The notes beneath the pieces are model-generated. The model was not told the origin of the DNA, searched no databases, and saw only the letters and a list, made by a program, of their open reading frames with translations. Made by a program: the position numbers and the translations under genes. This document shows, piece by piece, positions 16,815-25,523 of a stretch of DNA of 64,000 bases. Each line of letters opens with the position of its first letter. The first letter of the stretch is position 1. The stretch lies in contig NZ_JAUSSR010000010.1 of the NCBI RefSeq assembly GCF_030812475.1, forward strand, positions 124,001 to 188,000, in the 5' to 3' direction. Origin of the DNA: Pseudomonas lini (GTDB lineage Bacteria > Pseudomonadota > Gammaproteobacteria > Pseudomonadales > Pseudomonadaceae).

Positions 16815-16823
16815 TGCTATAGT
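16815..16823 (+). promoter_or_regulatory. Extended -10 promoter element for the DUF1820 gene
   Basis: TGCTATAGT, a good extended -10 (TGnTATAGT), lies about 40 bases before the ATG at 16866 and just beyond the divergent miaB start. I see no clear -35, as is usual for extended -10 promoters. Confidence 0.5.
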
Positions 16824-16865
16824 TCGCGCCCTAATTTTTATCTCCCGATGTGTTGCTCGCCCACC

Positions 16866-17195
16866 ATGACCAAACGTGAAGCTCCAATCTACAAGGTGAT
16901 TTTCCTCAATCAGGGCCAGGTGTACGAAATGTATGCCAAGCAGATCTATCAAAGCGATCTGTGGGGCTTCCTGGAAGTGGAAGAGTTCGTCTTTGGCGAG
17001 CGCACGCAAGTGGTCGTCGACCCGAGCGAAGAGAAGCTCAAGGCTCAGTTCGAAGGCGTTGTGCGCAGTTTTGTGCCGATGCACTCGATCGTGCGAATCG
17101 ATGAAGTCGAACGCCTGGGCACACCGAAAATCAGCGAAGCCCGCGGCGCGGTCGGCAATGTCATGCCGTTTCCGATGCCGATGCCTGAGAAGTAA
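16866..17195 (+). CDS. DUF1820 family protein
   Basis: 109 residues from the ATG at 16866. The sequence APIYKVIFLNQGQVYEMYAK, then LWGFLEVEEFVFGERTQVVV and MHSIVRIDEVERLGTPKI, is the conserved core of DUF1820, a small soluble family in gamma-proteobacteria with no established function. It is divergent from miaB. The ending VMPFPMPMPEK is rich in Pro and Met. Confidence 0.85.
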   Translation: MTKREAPIYKVIFLNQGQVYEMYAKQIYQSDLWGFLEVEEFVFGERTQVVVDPSEEKLKAQFEGVVRSFVPMHSIVRIDEVERLGTPKISEARGAVGNVMPFPMPMPEK

Positions 17196-17212
17196 GTCTT
17201 AAAACCGAGTCG

Positions 17213-17311
17213 TCCCTTTCGCTGGCAAGCCAGCGCCTACAAGGGATTTATGTGTTCACAAATTGTGTACGCCGAAAATCTACTGTAGGAGCTGGCTTGC
17301 CAGCGAAGGGG
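17213..17311. repeat. REPIN of the CTGGCAAGCCAG class
   Basis: Inverted pair with half-sites TTCGCTGGCAAGCCAGCGCC and GTAGGAGCTGGCTTGCCAGC. This REP class differs from the GAGCCTGCTCGCG class. It lies between two convergent genes (DUF1820 and Sel1-like). Confidence 0.88.
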
Positions 17312-17332
17312 CCAGTCAGAACAACGCAGAAT

Positions 17333-17887
17333 TCAGGGAAGAGGCGAGAAAGGCGTACGCCCATCCGCGCTCTGCAATTCCATCAAATATTTGCGGAAAA
17401 TCTGCCCCAGCACCTGCGTCGCCACCTCAAGTTCTTCCCGAGGCATCTTCTCGGCGACTTCATCCGCCGTATCCAGGGCATCTTCAGCACCATTGACCGC
17501 CGCCATTTTCAGCACGATATACGCCTGAACGTTATTGGCCGGCACGCCTTCGCCGTGGAAAAACATGGTGCCGAGTTTGAATTGCGCCTGGGCATGGCCT
17601 TGCAGCGAGGCTTTTTCAAAATAGCTCAGCGCTTTATTGAGGTCGCGCGGCGCATTTTTGCCCTCGTAGTAGAACTCGCCCAGCTCGTATTGCGCTTGCG
17701 CATCCCCTTCATCCGACGCTTTTTGGCAGGCGGCGAGTGCCTGTGCCAGATCTTGCGGCTGAGTATTGAGGGTGCAGCGACCCATCGCTGGGATTAACAA
17801 CGAGTTGCCGCCTGCCTGTGCGAGCGCGAGCAGGGGCTGAAGGAGCAACAGGCAGCCCAATGCAAGGGTGCGGCCGGTGCGGTTCAT
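17333..17887 (-). CDS. Exported Sel1-repeat protein
   Basis: 184 residues from the ATG at 17887, which gives a clean signal peptide (MNRTGRTLALGCLLLLQPLL, cleavage near ALAQA). The mature part contains Sel1/TPR-type repeats: ACQKASDEGDAQAQYELGEF, ALSYFEKASLQGHAQAQFKL and a partial third. Such proteins are periplasmic scaffolds for protein-protein contacts; the partner is unknown. It is monocistronic, between a REPIN and the hemL terminator. Confidence 0.85.
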   Translation of the reverse strand: MNRTGRTLALGCLLLLQPLLALAQAGGNSLLIPAMGRCTLNTQPQDLAQALAACQKASDEGDAQAQYELGEFYYEGKNAPRDLNKALSYFEKASLQGHAQAQFKLGTMFFHGEGVPANNVQAYIVLKMAAVNGAEDALDTADEVAEKMPREELEVATQVLGQIFRKYLMELQSADGRTPFSPLP

Positions 17888-18070
17888 GGGAATCGACTTA
17901 CCTCTGGAGGGCGCGCGGACCCATCGAGGGGGATCCAATAAGCGCGCATTATGAAATAAGCAGGGCCATCCTTACAAAGTCTTTACTCGTTTTTCTGCTG
18001 CGCGGGGAATATATCGATCACTTTGCCGGGGATTATTAGCAGCTACGTAGGAAAAAGGCTGCGAGTGTAG

Positions 18071-18104
18071 GAAAAAGCTGACGCTGGCAATGGCCAACGT
18101 CAGC
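18071..18104 (-). terminator. Intrinsic terminator of hemL
   Basis: On the minus strand the sequence reads GCTGACGTTGGC, loop CATT, GCCAGCGTCAGC, then TTTTTCC: a 12-bp stem with one mismatch followed by a T-run. It begins about 10 bases after the hemL stop. Confidence 0.9.
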
Positions 18105-18113
18105 GGCACCGGG

Positions 18114-19397
18114 TTATTTCAAGGCGGCGAATGCGCGCTCGGCAGCATCCAGCGTCAATTTCAGCTCGGTCTCGCCATGGGCTATCGAGGTGAAACCGGC
18201 TTCGAAAGCACTCGGCGCCAGGTACACGCCACCTTCCAGCATCAGATGGAAGAAGCGCTTGAACAGATTGGCGTCGCTGGACATCACGTCATCGAAGGTC
18301 ACGATGTCATCGGCGCCGCTGAAATACAAACCGAACATGCCGCCGGCCTGGGTGGTCACGAACGGGATGCCTGCTGCATCGGCGCGCTGTTGCAGGCCGT
18401 CGAGCAGGCGGCTGGTGTAGTCGGTCAATTCATCGTGGAAGCCAGGACGGCTGATCAGGCGCAGCGTCGTCAGGCCGGCCGCCATCGCCAAAGGATTGCC
18501 CGACAAGGTGCCTGCCTGATAGACCGGGCCCAATGGCGCGATGTGCGACATGATTTCGCGTTTGCCGCCGAAGCAACCGACCGGCATGCCGCCACCGATG
18601 ATCTTGCCAAAGGTACTCAGATCTGGCGTTACGCCGTAGTGGGCCTGGGCGCCGCCGAGGGCAACACGGAAGCCGGTCATCACTTCGTCGAAAATCAGCA
18701 CCACGCCGTGCTTGTCGCACAGGGTCCGCAGGCCGTCGAGGAAACCCGGTGCGGGCGGTACGCAGTTCATGTTACCGGCCACGGGCTCGACGATGATGCA
18801 GGCCACGTCCTGGCCGACTTCGGCGAGCATGGTTTCAACGGCGTCGATGTCGTTGAACGGCAGGGTCAGGGTGTGTTTGGCGAACGCTGCCGGCACGCCG
18901 GCGGAGCTCGGCACGCCCTGGGTCAGCGCGCCGGAGCCGGCCTTGACCAGCAGGCTGTCGGAGTGACCGTGGTAGCAACCTTCGAACTTGATGATGCTGT
19001 CGCGACCGGTGAAACCACGGGCCAGGCGAATGGCGCTCATGGTCGCTTCGGTACCGGAACTGACCATGCGCACCATTTCCATCGATGGCACGATCGAGCA
19101 GACCAGGTCGGCCATCTGGGTTTCCATCTCGGTCGGAGCGCCGTAGGACAGGCCGTGTTCAAGCTGTTTACGCACCGCGTCCAGTACATCCGGGTGGCTG
19201 TGGCCGAGAATCATCGGGCCCCAGGAGCCGACGTAATCCACATAACGCTTGTCGTCTTCGTCGGTGACGTAGGCGCCTTCGGCGTGTTTGAAGAACAGCG
19301 GCGTGCCGCCAACGCTCTTGAACGCACGAACAGGCGAGTTCACGCCACCGGGAATGTGTTTCTGGGCATTGGCAAACAGCGTTTCGGAACGAGACAT
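18114..19397 (-). CDS. hemL: Glutamate-1-semialdehyde 2,1-aminomutase
   Basis: 427 residues, the standard length. Class III PLP-dependent fold; the PLP lysine is Lys265 in STFGKIIGGGMPVG, the same number as in E. coli HemL. SSGTEATMSAIRLARG and FDEVMTGFRVA are also diagnostic. It converts glutamate-1-semialdehyde to 5-aminolevulinate, the second step of C5-pathway tetrapyrrole synthesis. It follows thiE after 17 bases and ends at a strong terminator, so thiD-thiE-hemL is one transcription unit. Confidence 0.97.
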   Translation of the reverse strand: MSRSETLFANAQKHIPGGVNSPVRAFKSVGGTPLFFKHAEGAYVTDEDDKRYVDYVGSWGPMILGHSHPDVLDAVRKQLEHGLSYGAPTEMETQMADLVCSIVPSMEMVRMVSSGTEATMSAIRLARGFTGRDSIIKFEGCYHGHSDSLLVKAGSGALTQGVPSSAGVPAAFAKHTLTLPFNDIDAVETMLAEVGQDVACIIVEPVAGNMNCVPPAPGFLDGLRTLCDKHGVVLIFDEVMTGFRVALGGAQAHYGVTPDLSTFGKIIGGGMPVGCFGGKREIMSHIAPLGPVYQAGTLSGNPLAMAAGLTTLRLISRPGFHDELTDYTSRLLDGLQQRADAAGIPFVTTQAGGMFGLYFSGADDIVTFDDVMSSDANLFKRFFHLMLEGGVYLAPSAFEAGFTSIAHGETELKLTLDAAERAFAALK

Positions 19398-19414
19398 GAG
19401 TGGGCTCTCAAAAA

Positions 19415-20038
19415 TCAGGATTTGAACAATTCGTTAAAGGCGCGGGCGCGGCGGGTCACTTCAGCCGTGCTCTGGGCACCAAACAGGCCATGGACCACCG
19501 CCAGCAGGTCGACCCCATGGGCCACCAACGGGGCGGCGTTGTCGAGGGTGATGCCGCCAATCGCGCAAATCGGCAAGTGCAATTTGCTGCGGGCCTGGTC
19601 GAGCAATTCGAGGCTGCAGGTCGGCGCGCCGGGTTTGGTGTTGGAGTTGAAGAAACGACCGAAGGCGACATAACTGGCGCCTTCCTTCGCTGCTTGCTCG
19701 GCGAGCTCGAGTTGCCCATGGCAGGTCGAACCAATGATCGCCTGGCGACCGAGCAGGGCGCGGGCCGGCGTCAGCGGTCCATCGGTCTGGCCCAGGTGCA
19801 CGCCGACGTTCAGGCGTGCGGCCAGTTCGGCGTCGTCATTGATGATCAGCCGGGTCTTGTAGCGCTCGCACAGATCGCGCAGGGCCTGGGCCTCGCGCAG
19901 GCGGCGGGCCTCGTCGCTGCTTTTGTCGCGGTATTGCAGCAGGGTGACGCCGCCTTCCAGCGCCGCCTCCACGTACGACAGAAATTTACCTGCCAGCAAT
20001 TGGCTGTCGGTGATGGCGTAAAGGCCACGTAGTTTCAT
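19415..20038 (-). CDS. thiE: Thiamine-phosphate synthase
   Basis: 207 residues. MKLRGLYAITDSQLL, then VTLLQYRDK, LIINDDAELAARLNVGVHLG and YVAFGRFFNSNTKPGA (phosphate-binding) are typical of ThiE, a TIM barrel that joins HMP-pyrophosphate to thiazole phosphate to give thiamine phosphate. Middle gene of thiD-thiE-hemL, with spacers of 32 and 17 bases. Confidence 0.96.
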   Translation of the reverse strand: MKLRGLYAITDSQLLAGKFLSYVEAALEGGVTLLQYRDKSSDEARRLREAQALRDLCERYKTRLIINDDAELAARLNVGVHLGQTDGPLTPARALLGRQAIIGSTCHGQLELAEQAAKEGASYVAFGRFFNSNTKPGAPTCSLELLDQARSKLHLPICAIGGITLDNAAPLVAHGVDLLAVVHGLFGAQSTAEVTRRARAFNELFKS

Positions 20039-20070
20039 CGGACAAGCCTCTGCGCTTCACGCATCAAAAG

Positions 20071-20868
20071 TTACGAACAGAAATCCAGCGGCAGGCGACG
20101 CGGTACAAATTGACCTTTGCCCAGTTGCTCCGCGTCACGCAGGGTACGCCAAGTGTAGTCAAGCGCGGTTTTCACGGCGCTGGCGAGGTTTTCACCCAGG
20201 GCCAGACGACCGGCCAGGGCGCTGGCCAGGGTGCAACCGGAACCGTGGTAACTGCCGGGCAGGCGCTGGCAGGTAAAGGTTTCGCTACGGCCATCACGGC
20301 TGTACAGACGATTGTGGATTTCGTCTTCATCGCCATGACCGCCGGTGATCAGCAGGTGCTTGACGTACGGCAGGAGTTTTTCGGCGCACTGATCCGCAGT
20401 GCCTTCGGGCAGTTCGGCGAGAATGCGCGCTTCGGGAAGGTTGGGGGTGGCAATGATAGCCAGCGGCAACAGACGTTCGCGCATGGCGTAACCGACTTCA
20501 TCCTTGCCCAGGCGTCCGCCGCCGCCGGCGCGCAGCACCGGGTCGCAGACCATCGGCAAATGCGGATGCGCCTGCAGCAGTTCAACCACGGTGTCGACCA
20601 TTTCCAGGGAACCGAGCATGCCCAGTTTGACTGCCGCGACTTCGGAATCGTTGAGCACGGCATTGGCCTGGGCCAACACCCACTCACGGTCGAGGACGCG
20701 GAAATCCGTCACGTTAACAGTGTCTTGCACGGTCAGGGCGGTGACGGCCGGGGCCGCATGACAACCCTGGGCGAGCAGGGCTTCGATATCTGCCTGCAAG
20801 CCGGCGCCACCACTTGGGTCGTGGCCGGAGAGACAGAGGACAACGGGGCGAGAGCTGTAGATATTCAT
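20071..20868 (-). CDS. thiD: Hydroxymethylpyrimidine (phosphomethylpyrimidine) kinase
   Basis: 265 residues from the ATG at 20868 (MNIYSSRPVVLCLSGHDPSG). It is a ribokinase-fold enzyme: GHDPSGGAGLQADIEAL binds HMP, and PGSYHGSGCTLASALAGRLA holds the anion hole and catalytic cysteine region. It phosphorylates HMP and HMP-P for thiamine synthesis. First gene of the thiD-thiE-hemL unit. The frame is open a further 31 codons upstream but that part is not ThiD-like. Confidence 0.95.
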   Translation of the reverse strand: MNIYSSRPVVLCLSGHDPSGGAGLQADIEALLAQGCHAAPAVTALTVQDTVNVTDFRVLDREWVLAQANAVLNDSEVAAVKLGMLGSLEMVDTVVELLQAHPHLPMVCDPVLRAGGGGRLGKDEVGYAMRERLLPLAIIATPNLPEARILAELPEGTADQCAEKLLPYVKHLLITGGHGDEDEIHNRLYSRDGRSETFTCQRLPGSYHGSGCTLASALAGRLALGENLASAVKTALDYTWRTLRDAEQLGKGQFVPRRLPLDFCS

Positions 20869-21169
20869 GGTGCGCGAGCTTACCACCAAACAGCGTTTTT
20901 CGGGTGTAGTCCGGTTAACCTTGCACAAGGACAGCCATGCGCTTTCGAGGCAAGGCCACAAGCTCGCCGGGGCAACGGCTCTAAGTCGGGGGTTGCGGTT
21001 GGAATGCCCGTGCTAGAGCCTTTGCAGGAAAAATTTACATGGTGCTCAATAGCCATCAACCGCTATGCTAGAGTGGATCCAAGCCAATACAGGCAATACC
21101 GGTTTTACGTCTGCTCAAAGGGAATGAGGGGCTTCCTGAGATAACCGGACTGGCCACGCTGGGGCTTAA
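20869..21169. other. Divergent intergenic region, thiD / hybrid kinase
   Basis: 301 bases between divergent starts. It must hold both promoters. I find no thi-box (TPP riboswitch) consensus, no REP element and no strong hairpin. Nothing else is visible. Confidence 0.5.
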
Positions 21170-23554
21170 ATGCGCTATTTGCTGATGTTGCTGTTGTGCC
21201 TGCCCCTCATGGCGAGCGCCCTCGAGTTCGATGAATACACCCAAAGCCTTCCCCTGGGCCGAACCCTGCAAGTGTTCGAAGATGCAAGTGGTCAGGCGAG
21301 CATTGCCGATGTCCTTGCGCAAGCCGCTGCCGGGCATTTCAAATCCCACGATAAAGACACCCTCAACGCCGGTTATTCCCGTTCGGCATTCTGGCTGAAA
21401 ATCGACCTGCATTACCGCCCGACCCATCCGGCGGCGCAGCGGACCTGGCTGCTGGAACTGGCCTATCCACCTCTTGATCACCTTGACCTGTACGTGCCCG
21501 ATACCACCGGGGGCTACCACCTGGCCAGGCAGACCGGCGATGCCTTGCCGTTCGACAGTCGCGAGATTCGCCAGAACAATTACTTGTTCAATCTGGGTTT
21601 TACGCCTGATCAATCGCAAACCGTCTATCTACGCCTGGAAAGCGAAGGCTCGATCCAGGCGCCGGTGACCTTGTGGTCGAGCACCGCTTACCTCGAAGAC
21701 CAGCCGGTGCGCCTTTATGTGCTGGGTGTGATCTATGGTGTTTTACTTGGGATGCTGGTCTACAACCTGTTCATCTACCTCAGCGTACGTGACACCAGTT
21801 ACCTCTATTACATCTTCTATATTGCTTCGTTCGGCGTGTACCAACTGTCGGTGAACGGCGCGGCGGTGGAGTATTTCTGGCCGAACAATCCCTGGTGGGC
21901 CAACGCGGCGACGCCCTTCTTCATCGGTTGTTCCGGGCTGTTCGGCAGCCAGTTCGCCCGCAGCTTCCTGCAGACCGCGACCTGCAGTCGCTGGCTCGAT
22001 CGCTTGCTGGTGGCGCTGATTGCGTTCGGCGCGGTGGTGGTCGGGTTATCGTTGCTGGCCAGTTATGCCCTGGCCCTGCGCCTGGCAACGGCCCTGGCGC
22101 TGACATTCACCCTGGTGATTTTTGCCGCGGCAATTTTCGCCTGGTTGCGTGGCCTGCGAGTGGCGCGGTACTTCATCATCGCCTGGTCGGCGTTTTTGCT
22201 CGGGGGCATCATCAATACGCTGATGGTATTGGGGTATCTGCCGAACGTGTTCCTGACCATGTATGCCAGCCAGATCGGCGCGGCGATTGAGGTGGCGCTG
22301 TTGTCACTGGCCCTGGCTGACCGCATCAATGCCCTGCGCGAGCAGCAGGCGCAGACGTTGTTTGATGCCGGGCAGTTGCTCGAAGTACTGAACCAGCAAC
22401 TGGCGCACAGCAACAAGCTCAAGGATGAATTCCTGGCGACCCTGACCCACGAACTGCGCACCCCCATGAACGGTGTGATCGGATCGCTGGAGTTGATGGA
22501 AACCGTCGAGATGGACGCCGAGCTGGAGCAATACCAGCAAACGGCGGCGGGCTCGGCGCGGGAGATGATGCGCATGGTCAATGGCATCCTGACCCTGACC
22601 GAACTGCAGGCCGGCAAGCTCAAGGCGGTTGCAGCCACCTTCAGTCTGCGCGGTGTGGTCGACGCCTTGCGAGTGCAATTCGAGGGCAATGCCTCGGGCA
22701 AATCGCTGGATTTCAAGGTCGATGTGGTGCCGGGGCTGCCGGACCGTCTGCACGGTGACGGTGCCAGATTGACGCAATGCCTGGAATGTCTGTTGGATAA
22801 CGCCATCAAATTCACGCGGATCGGCGCAGTGGCGCTGCGGGTGACGGGTAAGCCCGTGGGAGCTGACCGCCTGGCGTTATCCTTTGCGGTCATCGACACC
22901 GGCATCGGTTTCACAGACTTGGGGGAGGCGACCCTGTATCAGCGGTTTTTCCAGCTCGACGGTTCAATGACCCGTGAATACGGTGGCCTGGGCATCGGCC
23001 TGGCGATCTGTCGGCAACTGATCGAATTGCTGGGCGGGCGCTTGACTCACTGCTCCGAGCCCGGCCGTGGCAGCCGCTTTCAGCTCGACGTCGAATTCGA
23101 ACTGCCCGTGGTGGAGCGGTCATCAGCGCCTTCGATGGCTCGGTCACTCCCTCGCCTGCGACTGCCCCAGGACTGCACCGTGCTGCTGATCGATGACAAC
23201 AGCCTCAATCAACTGGTGATGCGAGGCATGTTGCTGAAGTTGGGATTCAGGGTGCGCACGGCCGACAACAGTAGCGTTGCGCTCGATCAGTTGCAGGGGG
23301 AAGCCTTTGACGCCGTATTGCTCGATAGTCAGTTGCCGTTACTGGATGGCCTGTCCGTGCACTGCCGGATCCGTACAGTGTCCGGTTGCGCCGAACTGCC
23401 GGTATTCGTGGTTGCCCTGGGCGCAGATCGGGAACGTTGCCCGAACGGCGCTGCGATCGATTATCTGAGCAAACCGGTGAAGTTCGAAGACCTGCAAGCC
23501 GCGCTCTATCGCCGAGTATTGTGTCCGCAGCAAGGCGAAAGCGCCGATATTTAG
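21170..23554 (+). CDS. Hybrid histidine kinase with 7TMR-DISM sensor
   Basis: 794 residues. Signal peptide (1-17), periplasmic 7TMR-DISMED2 domain (about 25-165, ending VYLRLESEGSIQAPVTLW), seven membrane helices (about 180-385, starting YVLGVIYGVLLGMLVYNLF), a short coiled linker, HisKA with phospho-acceptor His427 in ATLTHELRTPMNG, an HATPase domain (DNAIKFT; GGLGIGLAICRQL) and a C-terminal receiver with Asp719 in LLDSQLP and Lys in YLSKPVKF. The sensor class is thought to bind carbohydrate-like ligands. No cognate regulator or Hpt gene is adjacent, so it must signal to a protein encoded elsewhere, as RetS- and LadS-type proteins do. Confidence 0.92.
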   Translation: MRYLLMLLLCLPLMASALEFDEYTQSLPLGRTLQVFEDASGQASIADVLAQAAAGHFKSHDKDTLNAGYSRSAFWLKIDLHYRPTHPAAQRTWLLELAYPPLDHLDLYVPDTTGGYHLARQTGDALPFDSREIRQNNYLFNLGFTPDQSQTVYLRLESEGSIQAPVTLWSSTAYLEDQPVRLYVLGVIYGVLLGMLVYNLFIYLSVRDTSYLYYIFYIASFGVYQLSVNGAAVEYFWPNNPWWANAATPFFIGCSGLFGSQFARSFLQTATCSRWLDRLLVALIAFGAVVVGLSLLASYALALRLATALALTFTLVIFAAAIFAWLRGLRVARYFIIAWSAFLLGGIINTLMVLGYLPNVFLTMYASQIGAAIEVALLSLALADRINALREQQAQTLFDAGQLLEVLNQQLAHSNKLKDEFLATLTHELRTPMNGVIGSLELMETVEMDAELEQYQQTAAGSAREMMRMVNGILTLTELQAGKLKAVAATFSLRGVVDALRVQFEGNASGKSLDFKVDVVPGLPDRLHGDGARLTQCLECLLDNAIKFTRIGAVALRVTGKPVGADRLALSFAVIDTGIGFTDLGEATLYQRFFQLDGSMTREYGGLGIGLAICRQLIELLGGRLTHCSEPGRGSRFQLDVEFELPVVERSSAPSMARSLPRLRLPQDCTVLLIDDNSLNQLVMRGMLLKLGFRVRTADNSSVALDQLQGEAFDAVLLDSQLPLLDGLSVHCRIRTVSGCAELPVFVVALGADRERCPNGAAIDYLSKPVKFEDLQAALYRRVLCPQQGESADI

Positions 23555-23629
23555 GCGGATATGACACTTTGATCAGCCGTGGGGCGGTGCTTAACTGAAA
23601 ATCCCTTGGCTGACCAAAGGAGCCCCGTC

Positions 23630-25279
23630 ATGAACCTGCATCAGTTCGCCGAAACCCACGAAGTCACCAACCAGCCACCCTCGCTGGACGGCACCAACCT
23701 GTATCGCATCGACCTGCCCCTGCAGGAGTGGTCGCGGCGTTTTGGCGCCGGTTGGGCAGAGTCGCGGATCGACGCTTACGGCGCACTGGCCGGCGGGCCA
23801 CTGATGGAAGCGGGCTTCCTGGCCAATGAGAACAAACCGGTGTTCAGCAGTCACGACCGTTACGGGCACCGCATCGATCTGGTGGAATTTCACCCGGCGT
23901 ATCATCAACTGATGCGCACGGCGGTCGAGCACGGCTTGACCTCATTGCCCTGGGCGCATCCGCAGTCCGGCGCCCATGTCGCCCGCGCCGCCATGACGTA
24001 TCTGCACAGCCAGGCCGAAGCCGGCAGTGGCTGCCCGTTGACCATGACGTTTGCCAGTGTCCCGGCGATGCGTCTGCAACCGGATCTGGCCGGGCAGTGG
24101 TTGCCGAAAATCCTTTCTACCGAGTACGACCCGCGTAATGTCGGCATGGCCCACAAGGCTGGGGTCACCATCGGCATGGCGATGACCGAGAAGCAGGGCG
24201 GCACCGATGTGCGGGCCAATACCACCAAGGCCTATCCGGTCGGTGCCAGCGGGCCGGGCCAGGCCTATGAACTGGTGGGCCACAAGTGGTTCTGTTCGGC
24301 ACCGATGTGCGATGCCTTCCTGACGCTCGCCCAGACTGACAAGGGTTTGACCTGTTTCCTGCTGCCGCGCCATCGCCCGGACGACACACGCAACCAGTTT
24401 TACATCCAGCGTCTGAAGAACAAGCTGGGCAATTGCTCCAACGCCTCCAGCGAAGTTGAGTTCCGTGGTGCCCTGGCCTGGATGGTCGGCGAAGAAGGTC
24501 GAGGGGTCCCCACCATCATCGAAATGGTCGCCATGACCCGGTTCGATTGCATGGTCGGCTCCAGCGCCTTGATGCGCCAGGCGTTGACCCAGGCCAGCCA
24601 TCACTGCGCTCATCGCCGGGTAGGTGGCAAGCTGCTCAGCGAACAGCCTTTGATGCAGAACGTATTGGCCGACCTGGCGCTGGAAAGCGAGGCCGCCTTG
24701 GCCTTGAGCCTGCGCATGGGCCGGGCGCTGGATCATCTGGATGACAGCCATGAGGCGAAATTCGCCCGGCTGGTCACGGCGGTGGGCAAGTACTGGATCT
24801 GCAAGCGCGCGCCCGCCATGATCAATGAAGCCGCCGAATGCATGGGTGGCGCCGGTTATGTCGAAGACAGCATCCTGCCGCGGTTGTACCGCGAGGCGCC
24901 GGTCAACTCGACGTGGGAAGGCTCCGGCAACGTGCAGTGCCTCGATGTGCTGCGCGCGTTGTCCAAGGAACCGGGTGTGCTTGATGTGTTGTTCAGCGAA
25001 TTGGGTGATGGCCATGGCGATAAACGCCTGGCCGCGCATATCAGCCAATTGCAGGCTGCGTTCAAGGACACCGATGACATTCAGTACCGCGCCCGGCAGT
25101 TGACCGAAGATATCGCGCTGGGGCTTCAGGCCAGGCTGTTGCTGGAGGCGGGTAATGCAGCGGTAAGCGACGCCTTCATCGCCAGCCGCCTGGGGTCGGC
25201 GGGGCGGGTGTATGGCGCGTTGCCACGAGGGCTGGATGTGGAAGCGATTGTGGCGCGGTCGACTCCGCAAGGCTTCTGA
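23630..25279 (+). CDS. aidB: AidB-type acyl-CoA dehydrogenase
   Basis: 549 residues from the ATG at 23630 (RBS AAAGGAG). The opening THEVTNQPPSLDGTNLYRID and later EKQGGTDVRANTTKA, HKWFCSAPMCDAFLTLA and INEAAECMGGAGYVEDS match AidB, a flavoprotein of the acyl-CoA dehydrogenase fold with a DNA-binding C-terminal region. E. coli AidB (541 residues) belongs to the Ada adaptive response to alkylation and protects DNA; it also has weak isovaleryl-CoA dehydrogenase activity. No ada-like gene is nearby. A REPIN follows. Confidence 0.9.
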   Translation: MNLHQFAETHEVTNQPPSLDGTNLYRIDLPLQEWSRRFGAGWAESRIDAYGALAGGPLMEAGFLANENKPVFSSHDRYGHRIDLVEFHPAYHQLMRTAVEHGLTSLPWAHPQSGAHVARAAMTYLHSQAEAGSGCPLTMTFASVPAMRLQPDLAGQWLPKILSTEYDPRNVGMAHKAGVTIGMAMTEKQGGTDVRANTTKAYPVGASGPGQAYELVGHKWFCSAPMCDAFLTLAQTDKGLTCFLLPRHRPDDTRNQFYIQRLKNKLGNCSNASSEVEFRGALAWMVGEEGRGVPTIIEMVAMTRFDCMVGSSALMRQALTQASHHCAHRRVGGKLLSEQPLMQNVLADLALESEAALALSLRMGRALDHLDDSHEAKFARLVTAVGKYWICKRAPAMINEAAECMGGAGYVEDSILPRLYREAPVNSTWEGSGNVQCLDVLRALSKEPGVLDVLFSELGDGHGDKRLAAHISQLQAAFKDTDDIQYRARQLTEDIALGLQARLLLEAGNAAVSDAFIASRLGSAGRVYGALPRGLDVEAIVARSTPQGF

Positions 25280-25325
25280 CCTGATTCCGTAAACGACAAG
25301 GAACCCATATTGAGCACTGAGCCAA

Positions 25326-25414
25326 TGTGGGAGCGAGCCTGCTCGCGAATGCGGTAGCACATCCGCCATCAATGTGACCGGCAGACCGCTTTCGCGAGCA
25401 GGCTCGCTCCCACA
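25326..25414. repeat. REPIN between aidB and amn
   Basis: Inverted REP pair TGTGGGAGCGAGCCTGCTCG ... CTCGCTCCCACA with a spacer of about 30 bases. Confidence 0.92.
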
Positions 25415-25523
25415 GTGGATTTCTGTGTCTCAGGATTGATGTGTAGCCAACACGCCACTGTTTCCGTCCGGCAGCGATACAGGCAAGATGAAGCTCTGCA
25501 AGTCAGAACACAGGATGCTGATC

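Noticed and set aside
20869..21169. A TPP riboswitch before thiD
   Set aside because: No thi-box consensus or suitable paired elements are visible in this region.
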